This document shows, piece by piece, positions 60,006 to 64,000 of a DNA stretch of 64,000 nt. The stretch comes from Streptomyces regalis. GTDB lineage: Bacteria; Actinomycetota; Actinomycetes; Streptomycetales; Streptomycetaceae. Both the position numbers and the translations under genes were made by a program. Below the pieces are notes generated by a model. It worked only from the letters and a program-made list of their open reading frames with translations, had not been told where the DNA came from and made no database searches. Where the stretch lies: NCBI RefSeq assembly GCF_001509475.1, contig NZ_LLZG01000410.1:1-64000 (forward strand), in the 5' to 3' direction. Each line of letters starts with the position of its first letter. Position 1 is the first letter of the stretch.

Positions 60006-60074
60006 TTACGCCACGGACGCCAGGACCGTGCCGTACGCGACCTTCTTCGCGGCGGGCTTCGTGTACTTCTTCAT
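60006..60074 (-). CDS. Candidate 22-residue precursor peptide
   Basis: It opens MKKYTKPAAKKVAYG and ends TVLASVA. An ideal ribosome site (AGAGAGGTGA) lies seven bases before ATG 60074, far better than most genes here. The KKYTKP opening matches the YxxP leader motif recognised by RRE proteins in lasso systems. The core end has no Asp, Glu, Cys or Asn, so a lasso macrolactam or thioether ring is not possible. It is 95 bases from the asparagine synthetase-like gene. A C-terminal carboxylate modification is the most likely chemistry (inference). Confidence 0.75.
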   Translation of the reverse strand: MKKYTKPAAKKVAYGTVLASVA

Positions 60075-60190
60075 GCTGAATCACCTCTCTTTCTCAGGGA
60101 ATTCAGCGAGAATGCGCCCCCGCAGCAGGGAGGCGCCGCCTCGCTGCTACAACCGTAGGAGACGCCGAGCAGGTTGCACACCTTCAGCAT
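60071..60190 (-). CDS. Possible 39-residue Cys-containing small ORF upstream of the precursor
   Basis: It starts MLKVCNLLGVSYGCSSEAAP, continues PCCGGAFSLNSLRKRGDSA and its stop overlaps the ATG of the precursor (ATGA). Four cysteines are present. Only a weak site (AGGA, 17 bases up) precedes ATG 60190, and the last codons contain the precursor's own ribosome site. It could be a leader ORF that couples translation, a second peptide, or chance. Confidence 0.35.
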   Translation of the reverse strand: MLKVCNLLGVSYGCSSEAAPPCCGGAFSLNSLRKRGDSA

Positions 60191-60289
60191 GATGCAGTGC
60201 AGGATCCTGAACTCGGTCCGGACTGGCTGTCGCAGGAGCGGCTGAACGAAACTCGAGAGAGTGCGACTTATAGGATTGGGAGTGTTCTC

Positions 60290-61429
60290 GTGAAATCCCC
60301 AGACGAAAGCCAGCTCCGGCCACCGTTGGAAGATCTTCCCGAGCTGCCGCCGGTGGAGGTCCATTGCCACGGGTTCGGCGATGTCGACTTCTCGGACTTC
60401 ACGAAGGTCGACCTCGACCGGCTCGACGCATGGTGTGCACGCGAGGGCGTCCTGAGCCTGCCCACAATGTATCTGCACCGCGAACAGCTCGCGGAGTTCG
60501 AGGAGTTCGTCCGCGAGTACCACCGCATGCGCGGTGACGGCCTGCTCCCGCACATCGCCGGCATCGCTCTGGAGGGCCCTCTGCTGGCCAGCCACGGCGG
60601 CACGCCCGCCGCCACGGTCTGGGCTCCCACCCGGCACGAATGGGAGCGCCTCGCGGCACTCGGGTCGTACGGCCTGACCTACACGGTGCTGTCACCGGAC
60701 GCGTTCTCGCCCGCCTCGGAGCTGCACGACGAGCCCGGAGCCCGCGAGACCGGTTTCGGCTGGATCATCCCCCTGCTGATGGCCCACGGAATCCGGCCGG
60801 CGCTCGGCCACTTCACCCGGGCCGACCCGCAGGCCAGCGCCGAACTCGTGACCGAGATCGTCGAGTTGGCCTGGCAGTCGGACTGGACCGACAACGGTGT
60901 CCGGGTCGTCACGGACCACCTCTTCAACGACATGCCGCTCAAGATCCGGCATGCCTTCCGCAGTTCGCGGGCGCGTGCGGAGCGGGACGCGGTCATCGCG
61001 TCGTACGACCTGCCGTCGTGGTCGCTCGACACGATGGCCGAGATCGCCGGACCGGTCCCGGCGGCGATCATGCAGCAGGCGGCGGCCGGGCGGATCGGCG
61101 CCTGCATCAACTTCGACGGCGAACACGTGGACCTGGCCATCGCGGCCCGCGCCGTGCAACTCATGGGCGCCGAGAACTCGATGATGATGACGGACCGCTG
61201 CGACTCGGCCCGGCTCGGCGGCCAGGATCTCCACCACATCGTGGACAACGGCCTCTGGTACCAGGAGGACGGCATCGTCGCGGCCGGCTCGGTGCCGCTG
61301 GCCCGTCAGCAGGCCAACGCCCTGTCCCAGGGCCTCACGCCCGAAGAGGTCCACGCCCTCGTGGCCGGCACCGCGCACCGGGTGTTCGGCCTGTCCGTCC
61401 ACGCGGACCTGCGCCTGCCCACCGCATAA
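60290..61429 (+). CDS. NagA-like amidohydrolase
   Basis: 379 residues. The metal site of amidohydrolases appears as EVHCHGFGDVD (HxH), ALEGPLLAS (Glu ligand), ALGHFTRAD (His), VTDHLFNDM (His) and MMMTDRCDS (Asp). It most resembles N-acetylglucosamine-6-phosphate deacetylase, so deacetylation of an N-acyl group in the cluster is possible. GTG 60290 is favoured because GGGAG lies seven bases upstream; an in-frame GTG at 60197 extends it by 31 residues. First gene of the divergent arm. Confidence 0.82.
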   Translation: MKSPDESQLRPPLEDLPELPPVEVHCHGFGDVDFSDFTKVDLDRLDAWCAREGVLSLPTMYLHREQLAEFEEFVREYHRMRGDGLLPHIAGIALEGPLLASHGGTPAATVWAPTRHEWERLAALGSYGLTYTVLSPDAFSPASELHDEPGARETGFGWIIPLLMAHGIRPALGHFTRADPQASAELVTEIVELAWQSDWTDNGVRVVTDHLFNDMPLKIRHAFRSSRARAERDAVIASYDLPSWSLDTMAEIAGPVPAAIMQQAAAGRIGACINFDGEHVDLAIAARAVQLMGAENSMMMTDRCDSARLGGQDLHHIVDNGLWYQEDGIVAAGSVPLARQQANALSQGLTPEEVHALVAGTAHRVFGLSVHADLRLPTA

Positions 61430-61453
61430 CTCCCCACCACCAAGGAGCCACCC

Positions 61454-62137
61454 ATGCTGGAAGACCTCGACCGGCTGGTCGTCGACTGGTCGGACCTGCC
61501 CAAGGCCCGTGCCCAGACGAAGGAGATCCTCACCGCCCTCGCCGAGGACAAGGCGGCGCTGACCCACCTCCTGGAGCGGGCGCGGGAGGAGGAGGACCTG
61601 TTCGACAAGTGCGAGCACCACCGGCTGCTCGACAAACTGGTCATCTACGACGCCCTGGACCGCGGGTTCCGCATCCGCGTCCACGTCTCGACCGAGGACC
61701 ACCGGGACCGGCCGCACGACCACCGGTTCACCTTCACCTCGCTGATCGTGCGCGGACAGTACAAGCACGTACGGCACGAACTGGTCGGGCGGCTCGCCGA
61801 GGAGGACATCCCGCAGAACGTGCAGGACGACTTCGACGCGGTCGCCACCGACCTGCGGGTCGTGCCCCGGTTCGTCACCAACGAGCAGGCGGGCAACTGC
61901 TACACGCTCCACCACAGCGAGATCCACACCACGTACACCACCCCCGACACCGTCTCCCTCTTCCTGCGCGGCCCCGCCGAGAAGGAGCGCTCGATCATCA
62001 CCGAGCGAGAGACCGGCCGGGTGTGGTGGCGCTTCGGCGAGGACAAGGAGAAGGCCGAACGCAAGGGCAGCAAGCGCATCAGCAAGGACTACTTCGACGA
62101 ACTCACCGGCCGCCTGCGTGCCATGGAGGTGCTGTGA
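61454..62137 (+). CDS. Cupin-type protein (tandem paralogue 1)
   Basis: 227 residues. A helical N-terminal region (about 1-60) is followed by a beta-barrel with RPHDHRFTFTSLIVRGQYKH and a late LHHSEIHTTYT, possible metal ligands of a cysteine-dioxygenase-like cupin. RBS AAGGAGCC precedes ATG 61454. Its partner overlaps the stop (TGATG). Function unknown. Confidence 0.72.
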   Translation: MLEDLDRLVVDWSDLPKARAQTKEILTALAEDKAALTHLLERAREEEDLFDKCEHHRLLDKLVIYDALDRGFRIRVHVSTEDHRDRPHDHRFTFTSLIVRGQYKHVRHELVGRLAEEDIPQNVQDDFDAVATDLRVVPRFVTNEQAGNCYTLHHSEIHTTYTTPDTVSLFLRGPAEKERSIITERETGRVWWRFGEDKEKAERKGSKRISKDYFDELTGRLRAMEVL

Positions 62138-62868
62138 TGGCCACCCGCCCCGGCGACGACCTGCTGGACCCGAATCCGGCGATCCTGCTGACACCGCCCT
62201 CCGACACCGAGTTGACCAAGGCCGAGGCGCTGATGGCCTCGCTTCCGACCGTCCGCTGGGACGAAGTCGAACGTGCCGCGGAGATCACCGACGCGATCGC
62301 CCGCCGGCTGGGCGACGACCGCGCGCTGCTGCGCACCCTGGTGGCCCGTGCCGTCCGGACACCCGAGCTGCGGGAGAAGTTCGAGTGCCACGCCCTCGAC
62401 GACAAGATCGTCATCTGGGACGACCAGGAGAAGGGCCTGCGCATCCGGCTCCGGCTCGCCAACACCGATCAGTACGAGCGGGTGCACAACCACCGTTACA
62501 GCTTCACCGCGTACATCCTGCACGGCGCCTACCAGCACACCCTCTACGCGACGGACCAGCCGCTCGACGAGACCGCCGACGTCACCCGGTTCTGGCCGTA
62601 CTTCGTACGTGAGGAACCGGCCGGCCGCGTCATCACCCTCGACCACGAGCAGCTGCACACCACCATCACCGAGCCCGAGACCATCTCGCTGATGATCCAG
62701 AGCCCGGCCCGCAAGCGCCGCGCCTTCATGATCCGGAAGGACAGCGGCGACGTGTGGTACCGCTACGGCGCCGCCGACGAGTCCGCGGAGCGCCGTGCCG
62801 AGGTGCGGATGTCCGACGAGCGGCTGCACCACTGGCTGTCCCGCCTCGAAGCGTTCGGCCTGCTGTGA
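62137..62868 (+). CDS. Cupin-type protein (tandem paralogue 2)
   Basis: 243 residues with the same layout as the gene before it: VHNHRYSFTAYILHGAYQH and EQLHTTITEPETISLMIQSP. The shared pattern (H-x-H-R, then G-x-Y-x-H, then LHTT) says the pair arose by duplication and both keep the ligands. A heterodimer is possible. TGATG coupling. Confidence 0.72.
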   Translation: MATRPGDDLLDPNPAILLTPPSDTELTKAEALMASLPTVRWDEVERAAEITDAIARRLGDDRALLRTLVARAVRTPELREKFECHALDDKIVIWDDQEKGLRIRLRLANTDQYERVHNHRYSFTAYILHGAYQHTLYATDQPLDETADVTRFWPYFVREEPAGRVITLDHEQLHTTITEPETISLMIQSPARKRRAFMIRKDSGDVWYRYGAADESAERRAEVRMSDERLHHWLSRLEAFGLL

Positions 62869-62870
62869 GC

Positions 62871-63671
62871 ATGTCGTACGGCCGTCTCGACTACGGCCCC
62901 TCGCCCTGGCAGCGGATCGATCTGTACGGACCCGCGGAGCCGGAGACGGCATCGGGCACAGAGACGCCATCGGGCACGGAGACGGCCCCGGGGACGCAGG
63001 CGGGGCCGGCGGATTCCGCCGTGCCCGTCGTGCTGGTGCACGGCGGCTTCTGGCGGCACGACCGTACCGCGCACGACCTGGAACCGCTGGCCTGCGCCCT
63101 GGTCGGGCGCGGTCACCGGGTCGCCGTGGTGGAGTACCGGCCGAGCTGGGACGGCGGCGCCTGGCCGGCCGCCGCCGACGACTGCCGGGCCGCGCTGCGG
63201 GAGTTGGCGGAGCAGGACGCGTGCTGGGCCGGCGCCACACTCGTCGGGCACTCCGCCGGCGGACATCTCCTGCTCGCCTCGGTCGCGGGGACGGCTCGCG
63301 GGGCCGCCGTGGTGCTGCTGGCCCCGGTGGTCGACCTCGCCGAGGCCGCCCGGCTCGGGGTGGGCGGCGGGTCCGTGGAGGACTTCCTCGCCGCCCATCT
63401 GAAGGCCGGGGGCAGCCACGAGCAGGCGACCCCCGAGCCGGACCCGGCCGATCTGGGCTCGCTCACCGTCGTCGGCGCCGAGCACGACCAGGCAGTGCCC
63501 CATGAACTGACGGAACATCAGCTCACCGTGTGGGGCAGGCGCGGGCTGCCCCTGACGTGGGTGAGCGTGCCGGACGCCCGGCACATGCACCTGGTGAATC
63601 CCGAGCGCCCGGCCTGCCGCACCGTCGTCCTGCCGCTGTTGACGGGCCGCGCCTCGAACGCGGAGGAATGA
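62871..63671 (+). CDS. Alpha/beta hydrolase (kynurenine-formamidase-like)
   Basis: 266 residues. Oxyanion motif VLVHGGFWRHD, nucleophile elbow VGHSAGGHLLL and a late DARHMHL for the catalytic His. The HGGxW plus GHSAGG combination is typical of arylformamidase and related carboxylesterases. A Thr/Glu/Gly low-complexity insert (ETASGTETPSGTETAPGTQ) sits near residue 30. Two start codons are possible, ATG 62871 or the GTG six bases earlier. It may deacylate an intermediate. Confidence 0.8.
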   Translation: MSYGRLDYGPSPWQRIDLYGPAEPETASGTETPSGTETAPGTQAGPADSAVPVVLVHGGFWRHDRTAHDLEPLACALVGRGHRVAVVEYRPSWDGGAWPAAADDCRAALRELAEQDACWAGATLVGHSAGGHLLLASVAGTARGAAVVLLAPVVDLAEAARLGVGGGSVEDFLAAHLKAGGSHEQATPEPDPADLGSLTVVGAEHDQAVPHELTEHQLTVWGRRGLPLTWVSVPDARHMHLVNPERPACRTVVLPLLTGRASNAEE

Positions 63672-63678
63672 GAGAACG

Positions 63679-64000
63679 ATGACGACGACCACCGCCGAGG
63701 CGGACCCGGTCACCCATCCGGCGTCGCCGAACGCGACCATGTCCGCCGTCAGCCACAGGGCGTTCGACCCCCTGACCGCGGACCCGCGCAAGCGGACCGC
63801 TTACCGGCTGGACCCCTACGCCCGTGAAGGTCTCGACCTGTTCCGCTCGGCCGGCGACCGGGCCTGGCTGTACACGACCACCTTCGTGGTCCTCAAGCCG
63901 GACGCGGTCGCCGGCCGGCGCGGCGGGCTGGTGCTGGACATCCTGGAGGAGGAGGGCTGGAAGCCGTTCGCAGCCCGTCCGTTCACCTTCGACCCGGTGC
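63679..64000 (+). CDS. NDK-like protein, truncated by the window end
   Basis: 107 residues are visible. A 70-residue N-terminal extension (MTTTTAEADPVTHPASP) leads into YTTTFVVLKPDAVAGRRGG and LVLDILEEEGWKP, the opening of a nucleoside diphosphate kinase fold. The catalytic His region lies beyond 64000, so activity cannot be judged. Eight bases after the hydrolase stop, thus probably in the same operon. Confidence 0.7.
   Translation, partial: MTTTTAEADPVTHPASPNATMSAVSHRAFDPLTADPRKRTAYRLDPYAREGLDLFRSAGDRAWLYTTTFVVLKPDAVAGRRGGLVLDILEEEGWKPFAARPFTFDPV

Noticed and set aside
54673..60074. A regular lasso peptide cluster
   Set aside because: The RRE protein, asparagine synthetase homologue and YxxP leader fit, but there is no B2 transglutaminase-type protease. 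The 22-residue peptide has no Asp or Glu acceptor, and only about 7-8 residues follow the leader.

Overview
The window looks like a Streptomyces (or very close actinomycete) chromosome segment. It is strongly GC-rich with C/G-ending codons, uses many GTG/TTG starts, and carries a c-di-AMP (ydaO-type) riboswitch ahead of an M23 cell-wall hydrolase. An initiator tRNA, a Glu-Asp-Phe tRNA cluster, a GerW/YtfJ protein, an orphan ectB of Streptomyces type and very large secreted proteins fit the same picture.

Layout. 0-12.5 kb is ordinary core-type sequence: an aldo/keto reductase, the riboswitch-controlled M23 peptidase and tRNA-fMet, then a riboflavin-precursor unit (reductase-deaminase, MarR regulator, GTP cyclohydrolase II) with three matching palindromic operators. 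A 1093-residue secreted subtilase, an MBL-fold hydrolase, a small secreted His-rich protein, and an MpaB-type oxygenase divergent from its TetR regulator follow. 12.5-13.7 kb is debris: a frameshifted phage-type HTH protein and a decayed CDF transporter. 13.7-20.4 kb holds a GerW protein, a methyltransferase, a MarR regulator and a compact sulfur/persulfide island (TusA-like protein, cysteine desulfurase, ArsR-rhodanese regulator, persulfide dioxygenase-rhodanese, MFS). 20.5-28.4 kb is an alpha-glucoside uptake operon (GH13, binding protein, two permeases, GH13) divergent from a ROK repressor. 28.4-32 kb is a degenerate island between a tRNA-Lys gene and a 45-bp duplicate of its 3' end. It holds gene fragments plus two intact genes that share an RHIM-like (bacterial amyloid signalling type) motif. 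32-44.4 kb has a broken amino-acid permease, two tandem FG-GAP secreted proteins, a DEAD-box helicase, a lipoprotein, a zincin, a metallophosphoesterase and the tRNA cluster.

44.6-64 kb is accessory and the most interesting part. Two decayed IS110-family elements flank an orphan ectB. Beyond them, genes in one direction (60.07 to 46.5 kb) run: a 22-residue precursor-like peptide, an asparagine synthetase-like protein with a C-terminal PqqD/RRE-like extension, a CPBP membrane protease, a nucleotidyltransferase, a stand-alone PqqD/RRE protein, an AurF-type diiron oxygenase, an EctA-like acetyltransferase, an MFS exporter, an amino-acid N-monooxygenase, a gamma-type PLP enzyme, a KAS III-like acyltransferase and EctB. 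A divergent arm (60.3 to 64 kb) carries a NagA-like amidohydrolase, two tandem paralogous cupins, an alpha/beta hydrolase and an NDK-like protein cut by the window end.

My reading (inference) is that this is one biosynthetic cluster. EctB would make 2,4-diaminobutyrate, which the N-monooxygenase and acetyltransferase modify. A small leader-bearing peptide would be engaged by RRE domains and modified by an ATP-dependent amide-forming enzyme. It resembles lasso peptide machinery in its YxxP leader motif, RRE protein and asparagine synthetase homologue. However, it lacks a B2 transglutaminase-type protease, and the peptide has no Asp/Glu to form a lasso ring, so it is probably not a lasso system. 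I recognise no described pathway with this gene set.
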